A stretch of DNA of 64,000 bases from Echinococcus granulosus (Eukaryota; Platyhelminthes; Cestoda; Cyclophyllidea; Taeniidae): NCBI RefSeq assembly GCF_000524195.1, contig NW_020170383.1:441912-505911 (forward strand), written 5' to 3'. Within the stretch, counting starts at the first letter, position 1; each line of letters starts with the position of its first letter. Below, in pieces: positions 1 through 15,500 of the stretch. The notes under the pieces were generated by a model. That model saw only the letters and a program-made list of their open reading frames with translations, was not told the DNA's origin and did no database searches. The position numbers and the translations under genes were made by a program.

Positions 1-228
1 GCTTAAGATATTAGGCTTATACAACAAAGGAGTAACAAATCTTTTCTTGTTTTAATTGTTCACATTTTTTTTATCAAAGTCATTAAGTAGTTAACCTGTT
101 TCTTCACAGTCTGCATCTCTCCTGGGCGCAGGTGTGATTCTTTAGCCTTTAGTGCATTTCACGTTTCCTCAAGATTTTGAGCCGTGTGTTGCTTTCGTGC
201 TATCATCTGTTTTTTGTTTCCCCTAGAA
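1..228. other. 5' flank of GPN1
   Basis: AT-rich sequence with no supported gene. Its right end is a pyrimidine-rich tract ending in AG at 225-226, two bases before the GPN1 start codon. This could accept a spliced leader or a short 5' UTR exon. Confidence 0.5.
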
Positions 229-2318
229 ATGGCTTCCGTTGAGAATAATGTTGAGTCGCAGTCACCTGCATGCATAATCGTTCTGGGTATGGCGGGGTCC
301 GGCAAATCAACATTTGTAAAGAAGCTGGTTGAACATCTTACCTTGGGCGAAAACAGCCAACCATACACAGTTAATCTGGATCCAGCTGTGTATCACCTAC
401 CTTATTACGCTAATATAGGTTTGTGTCTTGTGTGAGCCGTATCTACTACGTTGTCTTAGATATTAGAGATACCGTGAAGTTCAAAGAAGTCATGAAACAA
501 TATGGTTTTGGTCCAAACGGAGCGATCATGACATCGTTGAATTTCTTCTCTGCACGTTTTGACCAGGTTCTAAATCTTATTAACAAAAATGCTTGTCGTT
601 ATCGCTACGTGGTTTTTGATACGCCTGGTCAGATTGAGGTTTTCACATGGTCCGCTTCAGGGATGATAATAACCGGGGCATTAGTAGGTTATCTGCAACT
701 CTTCCGACCTCATTCTTAGGCAGCTTCGTATCCTACCCTTGTGGTCTATGTACTGGATACGCCTCGCAGTCATAATCCTGTTACCTTCATGTCAAATATG
801 CTCTACGCCTGTAGTGTCTTGTATCGAATGCAACTACCCTTCATATGCGTTTTTAATAAGGTAAGTTACTAGATGACAATGACTAATCACAAATAATAAT
901 TACCCTCATTCCCCTTAGTAATAACGATGTATATTATGTAAATGCATTGTTCTCGTCACCTATATTGATCTAAAAGTGTTTTGGAAAATGTTACCTGAAC
1001 ACATAAGCTAAGTTCCGATGCAAGTAATGTTAGGATATGTTGGAACTTATTTTAGAGTTTAATGGTTTATTAAAGAACCGGAAGTTGCAACTTTCGTTTT
1101 CTACTTGGATTTTTATTCAGTAATTTGTGCTCTGTTTTGCTTCAGACGGATATAATTGAGTGTGATTTCGCAATGGAGTGGATGCGAGATTTCGAGGCCT
1201 TTCAGAGAGCGTTGGACGCCCAGCGTTCCGCTGCACTGGACGGAGTAGACAGTGTGGACGGGCCTCTTGTGGACTGCGACTCATCACAGTATATGACCAG
1301 TCTTACCAGCTCCATGGCTCTTGTTTTGGACGAGTTTTACAACGATTTGAAAAGCTGTGGTGTCTCCTCAGTCTCTGGTGATGGCATGCCACGCTTTCTT
1401 GAACTGGTAAAGGACGCTATAGTGGAGTATTATAATGTAAGTTTATTTTCTAATAAATAAAATCTGTTCGACATGAGAAGCACTTTGCATCCTCATTACC
1501 ATCACTTCGAATTTACGATTGTTTCAGCGTTATGCTTTAAAAATAACCCCCTTTGTGTCTTTTTAAAACGTGCCTCACGTTGTAAGGTAAGTCGAGCGAA
1601 CATGTTGATGTCCCGATGTTGCGTTTTCGAGATTGTTTTTTTTTTTTTTTTACTAATAGGAGTATTTACCAGCACTTCAAGCCAAAAATGTTTCCCGAAA
1701 GTATCACAAGTCTCTTCTAACTCGAAAATGCGGTATGCTTATCTATTTTATATCCGATTTCTCACTCAATGATAAGTTCTTGGCGTTACTGCCACCTATT
1801 ATTGCCTCTGAGTTTTTGTTTAAAATACGGTGGTTAAATAGTAAATGTGTTTGTCATTAAATATACGGTGCATGACCATTGTTAAAGCCAGTCCGTCGCT
1901 GCTTTTATATTCTTGACACCAAATATATTCTCTCAACCACTCTCGAGGAGGCCTTGCATAAAAATGGATGTTTCATGCTGGACTAGGCGATGTAGACGAC
2001 GAAAGGGGCAGTGCAGTGGACAGCGATGATGACGAAGAGGAGGATGCCGTGGATGAAGGGAGAGGAAGACGTTGTGTGAAACCCATGCTGGTGGACTTGG
2101 TGGGCCACGACGACAACGCTGACTCTGATCCCCTCGTCCATCTGGACGGAGTCGAGCAGAAGCCCGATGATGTTGACCAAATAGATGGTTCGTTTACGTC
2201 CCTTTTTTGTTCAAGCCATTCATGAATTTGTGTCATAACTAATTAGCTTTCACATTCCACTTTAGATGAGACTTTTCAAAAGAAGTGTACAATATCACCA
2301 TCCGTGCAACCATCGTAG
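229..2318 (+). CDS. GPN1: GPN-loop GTPase 1 (GPN1/XAB1)
   Basis: GPN-loop GTPase that in other eukaryotes helps assemble RNA polymerase II and import it into the nucleus. Exons: 229-418, 460-683, 720-860, 1146-1436, 1660-1732, 1987-2187, 2266-2318; all phases join, giving 390 residues (human 374). Visible motifs are the P-loop GMAGSGKST (residues 20-28), the Gly-Pro-Asn loop (81-83, in GFGPNGAIM), the switch DTPGQIE (117-123) and FNKTD (183-187, split over exons 3/4). The C-terminus is Asp/Glu-rich and ends DETFQKK..., like the acidic tail of animal GPN1. The first ATG after the AG at 225-226 is taken as start. An in-frame ATG at 184 lies upstream of that acceptor and is not favoured. Introns 1 and 2 are only 41 and 36 bp. 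CCDC97 follows on the same strand 434 bp after the stop. Confidence 0.93.
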
Positions 2319-2356
2319 ACATCTCAGCTCTTCTTTTATGTACAGTTACGGTACCT

Positions 2357-2362
2357 AATAAA
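2357..2362 (+). promoter_or_regulatory. Poly(A) signal of GPN1
   Basis: AATAAA hexamer 39 bases after the GPN1 stop codon, the first such motif downstream. It places the GPN1 transcript end about 390 bp before the CCDC97 start. Confidence 0.6.
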
Positions 2363-2751
2363 ATTATGCTCGATGTGAACAAACGCTGGGTTTGCCTTTA
2401 TCTATTGTACGTTTGATTGGCTGACGGTGCACTTTTTCCCGTTAAAATTTACTGGCTTCTTATTCATCCAATCTCTAACAAAAACCTTTGACGAACTGCT
2501 TGCCGTCAAATACTACGTTGGTGTGCTGGCTATATTAACTCTGATGATGCGTGCTCTGGTTGATTTGTGTCGACATGTAGAGTGTGGCACTGTTTGCTGT
2601 AGTGGTCCTTATAAACAACGTCCTTTAACAGGACGCAGTGTTTTATCGGTGTGGATTTGTGACTTGACAGGTGTCTTGCAGCCCTGAGAAGATAAAAATC
2701 CTGAACTGAGGTGTTCGTTATGGTTGTGGTTAGATGATGCCTTTTTCAGGG

Positions 2752-5088
2752 ATGATGACTCATCTGAGTGGAATAGAACGGGCAATGCTTAAGCGTCTGG
2801 CGGAGCAGGAGGGACCGCACTTCCGCCACCAGACGCGTGACGAGGTATCACTCACGGTGGAGGAGAAAATCAATCTGGCTGGTGACCTGCTCAAGCGCAA
2901 TCCCGGCGAGTTTCTCGCACGCCACTACAGATTTCTTAGCTGGCCAGAGGATGCCGAGTGTTTCCGCGACCTCTGGGACAACTACACCGTGCGGTACTAC
3001 CTCAAGGAGGTGGTCGGAATTTCCTCTCCCTCTTCGACTTCGGCCGATGCGGAGATCGCGAAGGTGGAGTGCGAGGCTCATAGGCGAAGGAGAAAACTGC
3101 ATGTCAAAAACCGACGCCTGGTGGTATGCCTTGAGTGCGCTTACACACAGCAGAAGCGTCTTTCATGGTCTGGCCTGAAACATCTCAAGCACCATATTCA
3201 CCCGAATGTTGGTAAACATCATAAGTTCCAGGAGATCGTCGATTTTATGCCTCTGTGGTGTTAGGAATCAATTGTTCTTAACATGTGATTAGACCTTCAC
3301 CCACCTAAGGTAAAACTTGAGGTAATACGAAAGCAAATTCCTTTATGTTTCCCTTTTCCTCTCGTTCTCTGCTCTCAAATTGATTGATCTAGGCCGTAAC
3401 CAAGATGTAGAAGCACAGTAGGCTACTAATCAGTAATACAGTCAGGTCAGCATGTGAAATATTGAAAAATCGGGATGAAGGAGGTTCTTGGATGTCGGGT
3501 TTGATGTGGGAATCTAGGAAGATGAAACTGATGTGAAAAACACTAGATCAAAATGACACCGCAAAGGTTTAGAACGACGACTAAGTGATCCAAAACCGTC
3601 TATCAATAAGTCCGTGTCATTCACACCCTAAGTATCTTTCGATGTTTTTCTTCCTCGAGGCCTTGCGCAGAATGGAGGCGGAGGCGAAGGCGGACCCGAC
3701 AGAGGGCTTCTTCTCGCATGAGCAAATGCGTGAGCGCGCGCCGGAATTGTGGGAGCACATGGTTGGTCGATATCTCACGAATACTGATAGGCGTGCCCTT
3801 TTGGGTCACCAATACGAGTCCTTCAGTGGTATGCTCCTCTCCCAGTTGCTCGACACTGAACAGAGGCTCGACATTCGACCTGAAAACCTCGAGGTGAGAT
3901 AGCCGCTCTCCTGTCTTGCTCTCTTAGGCACGAATAACCCTTTTTTGCTGGTATTTGGGCGTAGGGTTTGGTCTAGGTTTTGCAGCTGCTTCTCCGGTAA
4001 ACGTGACAACATTCAGCGAAGGCATTATTACCTTATCCTTCCGTGTGTTGCGCTAGTTCACTGCATAGATTATTTTCTCAACCAGCTCCAATATTTTCAA
4101 AGACAGAATGCTTTCTGTTAATCACGCAGATTATCGTTCTTGGTTTACTCCTTTAGACAATGAGGCTTTCAAGTCGGCTGTTGTGATTAAAAATGCTAAA
4201 TTTATATAATCTGGCTTTTAAGAATGGTAGAATTTGAGGTTATCGGGGCTGAGAGCCATATTAAAAGATCAAATTAAAAACCTGAACTTAGGCTAAATTA
4301 CGATTTATAGGAAAATGTTACATAGTTTGATTAGTGGTAACATTATAGGAGGATTCTGATGACTCTGAAGAAGGCACTGAATCTAACCGAGACCGGCGGA
4401 AATCTCAGAAAGGAAGAGGTTTGTTAAGCCATTTGAAGCTGATATCTCTCCGTAGTGATCGCGGAGCAGGAGCGGTCGCGGCAGGAGTTTAGGGAGCTGA
4501 TGCATTTCCACTTCCTCGCTGGACTTGACAAGGAATTTGACTATGAGTAAGTTCTCACCATCCTTTTGATTATTAAGTTTGCTACTGCAGTACTCAAAAC
4601 GGCTACTAAAACCGATTTGACTAACGCATGGAGTGACTGCATTTATCCCGCAAAATGCATCCACCTTCCACTGCGATGCTCTTTTGAGACACGCAAGGGT
4701 ATTGTGGCACCACTTGTCATTGTTTCTGCTTGTAGATAAGGCACCATAAGGTATATTATCTATTAATAATTCCTTACCATGGGTCAAACCGGTGAAACAG
4801 TTTATAGCTCAATTACATAAGTTGCTAATGTGATCTAAATTCCTCCAAAATCTTGACGAAAATGGGGGCGTACTAAGGAGCCTTGTTCCACAACCAATAC
4901 TTATATTTACCGCTCTTTCAAGTGCCATCGACAATGACTCAGCACTTGATGATGAAATGGAAGAACTAGCTCATGACGCGGAGGACGTCTACTTTGACTC
5001 CGAGAGTCCTTCCGCAGCCCCTTCCGATGATCATTCAAACTTGACACTCAGCGCAGACTGCATAGGCGATCACACTTTACCCCATTGA
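2752..5088 (+). CDS. CCDC97: Coiled-coil domain-containing protein 97 (CCDC97)
   Basis: Homologue of CCDC97, a protein found with the SF3b/U2 snRNP splicing machinery in animals. Exons: 2752-3123, 3660-3893, 4349-4418, 4456-4546, 4923-5088; phases agree, 310 residues (human 343). Conserved blocks seen in order are the N-terminal helix with RNPGEFLARH, the basic VKNRRLVALRR (exon 1/2 junction, matching human NRRYAALRE), FFSHEQMRERAP, an acidic EDSDDSEEG stretch, EFRELMHFHFLAGLDKEFDYE, and an acidic C-terminus with DVYFDSE. The start is set at 2752, two bases after a TTTTTCAG acceptor; an in-frame ATG at 2734 also directly follows an AG. Intron 3 is 37 bp. Both candidate acceptors sit next to an ATG, which suggests trans-splicing of this downstream gene. 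Confidence 0.92.
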
Positions 5089-5635
5089 GCACTCACTTTT
5101 TTTCCTGTAGCATCAGTTCTTGTTTCAGGAGTTCTTTTTTTTTGAATAACTAGGTAAATGAGTATTCTAGCTTTTGCAATAATTTTCACATATAAAACAT
5201 CATGCATCCTCGACTCGAAATATAGTTTCACAACGGCAATGGGATGTTTGCAAGGCAGCTTACGGCATGTGCGCGACGGTGCTAATGCGGAAGGCTTACG
5301 CAGACGCTCACATCGGAACCACCGCTGTTGGATACGCCTTAGCCTGTAGACGAGCGTGAGACCCATCACAAGTAGCCTTTTCCGGTCATAGGTACTCACA
5401 ATGCCTAGTCGATCTGGCCAATATGCTTCGCAAGAGTAAGGTGGCCAGTTGTTCCTGAAGCATTTGAAAGAGGGTTCGGGGGTAGGTTTAAGACTGGTGT
5501 TCTTGATTGCTTTGGGACTGTGTGTGCAAGTTTGTGGCGGCTGCCGACCATACGCCAAGGGATAAGGGCATTATCCATGATAGTTTCATGTATTACCAGC
5601 ATAATCACAGTTGCATAGGAGCATGGGGGGTGATT
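5089..5635. other. Convergent 3' region between CCDC97 and RNF121-like gene
   Basis: A 547-bp interval between two convergent stop codons. Probably 3' UTR of both genes; no clear AATAAA on either strand inside it (one plus-strand AATAAA at 5911-5916 lies inside the opposing gene). Frames open across it on the minus strand show no family resemblance. Confidence 0.4.
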
Positions 5636-8043
<2,408 letters not shown>

Positions 8044-9552
8044 CAATGCAAAACATCTCCCACACCAAAAGCTACGGATCCCAAGGTTTAGCCAATAAGG
8101 TCTAAGGTATTTTGACCTATGACAATGCCATTTGCTAATGGTGATATGGAGCACTGCATTCATTTTCAATTCCACAGTCCAATAGATCATCAATACTTTT
8201 ATTGAAAATGAGGTGATTAATTTGATTGAATTGAGGGCTGGATACTACCTTCACTATAATCCTTCGTTTAGTACATGAGATGCGCTAACTGTGGTTGAGT
8301 TGAAAGTTCTCTTGTACTTTTCTGGATGTCATAATTGTTTCCCACATAGTTTCACACAAAAGCATATGAAAAATCTACGTTTCTCTTCAAAAAGTCAACA
8401 TTAGCCTTGCTGTAAGCTCGAATTCAATGCGGCCTTCAAAAGAAGTATTCCTAGTGCAGCGTCCCGAACCTTGGCTGACGTCGTAATAAACCGAAGTAAT
8501 ATGAAGGAATATATTTAGTAGCAACGTACAGGAGAGCCGAGACAATACTAGCATACCTCGAATTTTATGCTGCAGAACGGAAGCACAACCAGCACGCCCG
8601 CGTTGCTTAATGTCTACTCAAATAAGGTAATGAGTTACTTCAGCGGTATTTCGACTCTTCACTGATATTTTAACAAGTCAAAACAGTGTGGACAAATATA
8701 CACACTATCGCAGCAATTATCATGGCCCGTTGTCCATGCCGCAGAGTGGAAGTACAACCTCCAGAGACTGAAATGAAATTCCAAGTCCCTACAAGTCACT
8801 ATATCTAATTCAAAGTTTCTGAGTTTCGGCGACCTATCCAACACTAAAGGCGATAGATTTTAACGCCTTTAATAATTTGGCTCCGCTATCAGCTCATATT
8901 TGGTGAGAGGATGCTTATAATAGTGACCTTACCAGTCGTTTGTCTTCAGGTTTGCCTTTAACCAGTTCCTGTTAAATGTCAAAAGCCAAAGTTTAAAATG
9001 ACGCCAAATTTGGGTTACGATTACGATATCCCAACGCTAATAATGATCAAGATCCATTGGAAGCGTGTGGTTGAGATCCCCAATGTAGGCGTCTAGGATT
9101 GATCGTGATTTTCGTGCAGGAACTCCGCCCTTTATTTCTAGTAGACATAAGGCCAGACGGTCTCCATTCACACCACGTCAATCGTCCTAAGGGACACAAA
9201 GTAGAAATTTAGTGACCGTTACAACACCATCGTCAGGACTTTATTAAATGACGAGAACTGAAAAAGACCGCAAGGAGGCAAATATGCTCGAATGAAAAGG
9301 TCAAACGGTAAGTCCGCTTAAAAAATATAACATAGGCCAATTCACATCGTTCTCTAGTGCAATGTGTGCCGAACACGCCACGGATCATTGATAAGTGCGT
9401 AAAGGAAAAGGGGGTAAAAAGACCAAAAAAATAGTCCAGTCGAACGCTTGGAAGAAACAGTGGCGCGATGGGGAGGACGAACACAGGACAATAAATGCCA
9501 CAGACACACACTTGAACCGACAAATAATTGGGGAAAGTGGAAAGACGGAGAG
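8044..9552. other. Intergenic region, RNF121-like 5' side / INPP5F 3' side
   Basis: About 1.5 kb with no supported coding exon. It should hold the RNF121-like promoter and the INPP5F 3' UTR, which would end near the minus-strand AATAAA at 9240-9245. Confidence 0.4.
9240..9245 (-). promoter_or_regulatory. Poly(A) signal of INPP5F
   Basis: AATAAA on the minus strand about 308 bases downstream of the INPP5F stop codon; the plus strand reads TTTATT. Confidence 0.5.
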
Positions 9553-12500
9553 TCAAAATACGATAAATTGCGTTTGTATTATGCCTTCTGGGGAACAGAT
9601 GAGATGCCGCTCTTGATTGACTGCTAGGGCATTCGCCTCTTGTCGCTGATGCAGTCGAGACACGAACCGCGTGTTCGCAGACCCCTGCAGCCTACCTATT
9701 GATGCGATCGTAAAGGTCTGAAAGTGCTTGTCCAACACCTCCTGCAGGCCGCGATCAACCTCCCCTTGCGAAACGCGGAGTGATCTAGGTGGCGATCTCC
9801 GCCCTACAGCCAGTCCATATAATGTACGGTAGCAGGTTATCTGTGGATCGGATACCCCTTTTCGAGGACACGATAGACCGTGGAATGTTCGGGCGCTGCG
9901 ATCGTCATATGAATGACTTCGGGGGAGCAGTAATTGGTCTTCACTCGTCAAAACTGGGCGGGACAGTCTCTGTAGGTAACACAATGATAAGTTAAAAAAG
10001 ATTCATTCAGCCTGCTATAATCATTAAAAAGGTATTCACCGTATTAGTTTTAAGTCTATTACTGCTCTGTTCGTGGACTTGAGATGGAAGGAATGGGGGA
10101 AGATTGAACAGACCTCCGAGCAGGGGTGAGGAAGAAGGCCTGCAGACGGAAGCGACGACAGTGGTGTTGGTCAGTTGAGGCATCTGTCCGCAGCCCACGT
10201 CTTCCAGATGGGCGGGAACGGAGCGTGAGTGGCTTAAACTAATTCTTAACTTGCCTACTTTCTCATTTTCATCGTCCTCCCCTTCCACCCTCTCGTCCTC
10301 CTCCTCGGTTGCAATGGAGGCCGCGTCTTCCAACTCGTACATCAAGTCAGAAACTGGATAAAAATAGCGAAAAAACAGTACACGCGACGTGATGCCAGAT
10401 AGATCCTATCGACACATGTTTCAATAGAAAAGGCTTCATGCATGGATTGGGGGACTCTTAGAGTAACGCAATTTCAGTAGCCTACATTTTTAAGAAACAT
10501 TAACGGGGTAATTATTTTGGAATTATGCTTAAAAAAGCAAAATATCCCATCGAACAGAGGGGCTGTAAACTCTAACACCAAAGGTAGCTGATTATACAAT
10601 CTATTTTAAATGCTGGAACATTAAAGCACTTACTACCATGTACCGCGAAATGTAAAAGAGAGTATGTATGGAAATTCATCAAAGGTAATGTCTAAAAATG
10701 TTCCAATATGTATTTTTAACTAACACTCCCGCTCTCTAAATTCAAACCATGACACTTCGGTCATTGATTTTGAAATAGTGGGAAGAGTCAATTAATATGC
10801 ATAAATGTAGAAAATTAAAGCTTAGGAACATTTTTAGATGATGTTGTGCAGAAGTACGAGGCACCGGGGCGTCCTCATAGAGTTCATTGGGACATGATGC
10901 AAGAATAAGGGGATGGGACGAAAATGATGGAAGCTTAATAAAAAAGGACAAAAGGAGCCAGCGTACTTGAGGAGCAATGGCTAGGTTTTATGATGTGCGC
11001 GGGCATATCATCTACGTCGGAGCCAAAGGGAGGTTCAACTCCCTGTTCTGCGATGCCACACTTACTCCTCGACTCTTTTCCTTCCATTACCTCCGAGCTG
11101 TCCGGCGCCAACATCTCTTCGTCCGTCTCTTCTGTTGCTGCTTCAATACATTCCTCCGACTAAAATGAAGGAGAGAAGGGAGCAATCTGTACGTATTTAT
11201 ACTTACGAAAGTCATTCACAAGAGAAACCGAAAACGATTAGTAACTTAAACAAAATTATCATTTGAAAAAGAGCATGGAAAACACTGGTGTGCGAAATAT
11301 GACACGTCCCTTATATGGGAGCATATGTGCAACCTTGGCATTATTTTTGCCGTTGGTGAAACGGTGTATGATTATGTTTAAAGATCATTGCATAGTAATT
11401 AAAATTGATGCAAAGCCATAACGAATGACTTGAAAACCAAACTTCTAAAATGAATTTCACTCAAACGATAATTTGGGCCGAATTAACTAGGAGAACTAGC
11501 TGGCAAATCTGAACGGTCGACACTTGCCGATGAAAAAAAAAACTTAAAAGTATATGCAGGCAAAATCACATGAGCTAGTACATCACTCAAGCCATTCACG
11601 TGAGCAGACGGCTGCTCATTGTGCTTGACGAAACCAGGGGCAGCGGGAAAAACTTTTTCCACAAGCGGCAGAGATTGCTTCAACATTTGTCCAAAGGACC
11701 CTTTTATGCCCTGTGAACAGGAGAATGAATACTATCATTTGCCGAAATCGCGAGAAGCATATGAGTAAACAAAAATCATGATATCTAAAGCGAGAAAAAT
11801 AGAATGGCAATATGAAAAGCTACGTAAAATATTTTAAACAAATAATAATTGCCAATTATCCGTATTATGTGGCTTAGCAATAAATTACAAATCTAACCGT
11901 GCTTTGTAAAACCCTTGTCCCGTTTGAGGTACCGATCTCCTCAGTTTGAGAGACATTTAAAGGAGGTGTAGGTTTCAAAGAATTCTTCCTTTTGCAGATG
12001 CGCTGAGCCGGCTTGGACGAGTGGTTGAGGTTATCCACAGGGACACGTCGGGAGCGCCGGGGACGGCGAGGCGGGTGCAGGGAGAGAAGAAAGGGATACA
12101 GGCAATCGTGATGCTGCTGCAGAGCATTGCAGACAGCAGGGGCGAGTGGCCGCGTGAATTCTGTGGGTAGTGATGACGTGAAACGCCGCTGCATAACCGA
12201 AATGCCCGTCGCCCGCGTCTCCGCTAGCACCAACTGATCTAAAAGGAAAACAAATATTAAATAGAATTCAGGAATAGGGATCAAGAGTTTGCAGTTTGTT
12301 TCTTTGCGGGATATTTGGTAGCAAAACTAATCAATACACAGTGTGGTATCAACAGCTAAGTGGGAAACACGTTCAAACGCTATTTTGGAAAGGTTAAGAG
12401 CAAAGCAACCGGTAGACTGATCGATGGATTGAAGGAGCACAGTGATGGATTCGGCGACGGCATGGAGGGCATCTGTGGCCTCCTCCGCGCTGGAGATGGG

Positions 12501-15500
12501 GACCAGATAGTTGTTGAAGAGGCGGAAGGGAGCCTGACGTAAGGCCAGACAGTATTGACCGCTAGTACCCTGTTGGGGGGGGAGACGCTTGAGCACAGTG
12601 GAGGGAGCCGACACCCCACTCTCCCCACTGGCGTCGTCACTTGAACGAAACTCCACCTGGAGCACACGAAACACGTCTATGACCGTTGTGGTGGACAAAT
12701 TTTAATTGATCCTTTATAATCAGATCATTTCTGATGCCGTATCAATTGAACGCATATCCTGCAAAGTTATAGCAAAGAATCGAACAGAGACTATACCGAT
12801 ATTACTGAGATTGTAAAGTCGCCAGAATGAGTAAATCAAAATACGAGTGCACCAGGTGGCGCTTATGGCCACTTTTCCTAGCTCTGACATTCGAACAAAA
12901 TCAGTTGCCAAAAAAGTTTGATCAGAAATGAGAATATGTGATGCTAAATACACAGACCTCCGCACCAACTTGGGAAAATTGCACCTGAGATAAATTTCAT
13001 CTAGACGGTTCAACTGAATCACTCAAAATGATTTTCGACTACAATAGCGCGTATCATGTATCAAGTATGCATAGTGTGATCCAGATTAAAAGAGTAATCA
13101 ATTTCATGGGATACAGTTTGAGAGTGGCGTCAGTTTGTGGCATCGAAAAATTCACACTAATTGCAAGCGGTGCTTTCAGTAGGGGTTAGATAACATTCTA
13201 AAAATAAGTTCAGAGAAATTATTCCGGACATGACATAACTATGAAGGCAGTAAGTAATAGTGAAAGAGGAAGTCGGAAGTAAAGGCGTGCAACATATCAT
13301 TTTTGCACAAGATGTTTAAACTACTTTTATTGAAAGTTAAAGTAAATAGAATGCCAGGTAAACAGGAGTAAGGGCAAAAAATAGACACCGTCATCATTGT
13401 TCTGGTGGCCGACATACTTCTTTGGAAGAATAATTGCAGAAAGCCATGGGCGGTTGATTGGAATGCGGAGACGTTGTGGTGAAGTGAATATACAGGACAG
13501 GAGAAGCCTGCTTAAAGAGAGCGGATTCAGTGCCTACAATGTGACAACATAAACGACACATCGAAGCACAAAAAAGCGAGTTTATACACCGAATTGGGGT
13601 TATTTGTGAAGAAATCAATGCAGTATGAAAACTTTTGTAACATTCGTATGTGAAAGCAGATCATGGTCAATCAATCAACACACAAGAACAAGCTGTAAAG
13701 TGCCACTTCTGACCCATTACCATGCATCATCACTACCATTACGTAGGGCGTTTTTATGCACACGATTTTCATGTTATCGTCTCTCATACAGTTGGCGCTT
13801 GTGTCCGACGGGCACTTTGAAGGTCTACAAAAATGGTTATCCCATTCCCTCAACCATTTGAAAGTAGAGGCCTTACCACATCGTATTTTAGGACACAGCT
13901 GGAAAATACGATTAGAAGCAAGAACATCACCATATTTATAGCACATAAATAAATATGCGTCCACGTGAGCAGTCGAACTCATCCTAATTCAATGTAAGCA
14001 CACTATGAAAAAGTGACACTGATAGTTATGAGCAAATGTATCTGCCAAAATAATTCCCTTGGGGGTTATTGAAGTAAATAATAGAAAATAATGATAGGGC
14101 AGAAGCAGCCACACGAGTTAGGTCTTCGGATTCATATCCCTGGGAGAAAAATAGCGTATTTACGTAAACAAGATAATCTTTCACTCACCAAGGGCAATGT
14201 GTGTGATCGAAGAAACGGGAATATGCAGGTGTGCCTGTTGATTAGTGAGCGGATCATCAACGAATCTACAAGGCGGGCACATCAAAAAGCGAATTTTAGC
14301 AACGTTAGGAAAGGCTAGCTGTATGCAGGAATTGGTGGACGCTGTTACTAAACAGCCCACCTTCGAAACCGCGAATCTGAAGCTATTTTACACACGTATT
14401 GTCCGACTTGGGAAAATTGACAGGAATACTTCACCGTGTTTGAAAAACACAGTATGCGAGGAGTGGTTGAAATCCTGCAGACTGGGAATTCCGAGAGTTC
14501 AAAAATTCGGATTTCAAAGCAAAAAGATCGATTCATCAGTTTTTAACGAATGGATTTGTTTACACTTGGCACAGTTTACTCTGTGTGATCGTAGTCACAT
14601 ACGGGAAAAATAATGTGGATCAAATGATTTTCACTTCTTAAAAAACTCCCAAAACTCCTCATTTGCGCGCAGTATTGATAATTGGTATCTGAGGGTCAAT
14701 CCCCACGGTCTTTTCAACTTACTTGGAGGCAATTAGGAAAAAGTAACTCGAAATGGCATTAGAATTAGTCTAAAATGCTGGATTGAGTGGCTCTAACTTA
14801 ACAAAAACGAGGAACATTCACTAACGGAACAGCAAACTGCTTCACCTGACAATGTGGAGATATTTGCTGGTCAGCATCCCGAAGGCTCGTACATCTATGC
14901 GTCTCAGTTGCCTGAAAGGGAAGCATAGTAATCCGACCTGTCTGTGATACTCAACGATCGACATCTTTTGCAGCATTACTGTTAGGGTATTGGGCGTCTG
15001 AGGAGAAATTACAGAAGTTACTAGCATTGCAATAGTGATAGAATACACAGAGCTGCTAAAATTTGGGGAAAATTCAGTGATTTGTGATCCATGTTATGCT
15101 ACATGGAGATAAAGACGATACTTTGGGAAGTACAACTGAAAGTTAACCACTATCAAATTAAACCAAAATATGCTTTCCCCGAAAAACTATTTCAAAGACT
15201 ACTGACCAAAAATAAGATTAATTTTGTTAATTATATGGCATATTGCTGGTATGCTGTCATACTCCAAAGATGGGTACACAAACTCGACGCCTCTCCGTGG
15301 AGTGGCTAGAAAATCCAATAAAGGCTCTGATCCGATAAATTGCATTGTGAAATAAAGGAAAGCTGGATATTAGCACCGTTTCAATGTTGTTTAAATTAAA
15401 TTGAAGGTAAAGGAAAATAAAATTGTATTAAAAAATCGCGCCGATCTTGTCAAGTTAGACAATGGAACCAACTGGGGCAGTAAAGAGGGGAATTTAAAGA

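Noticed and set aside
5070..5558. 162-codon minus-strand open frame between CCDC97 and the RNF121-like gene
   Set aside because: It overlaps the CCDC97 stop region, has no ATG-linked acceptor or family resemblance, and the RNF121-like C-terminus is fully explained by 5636-5756.
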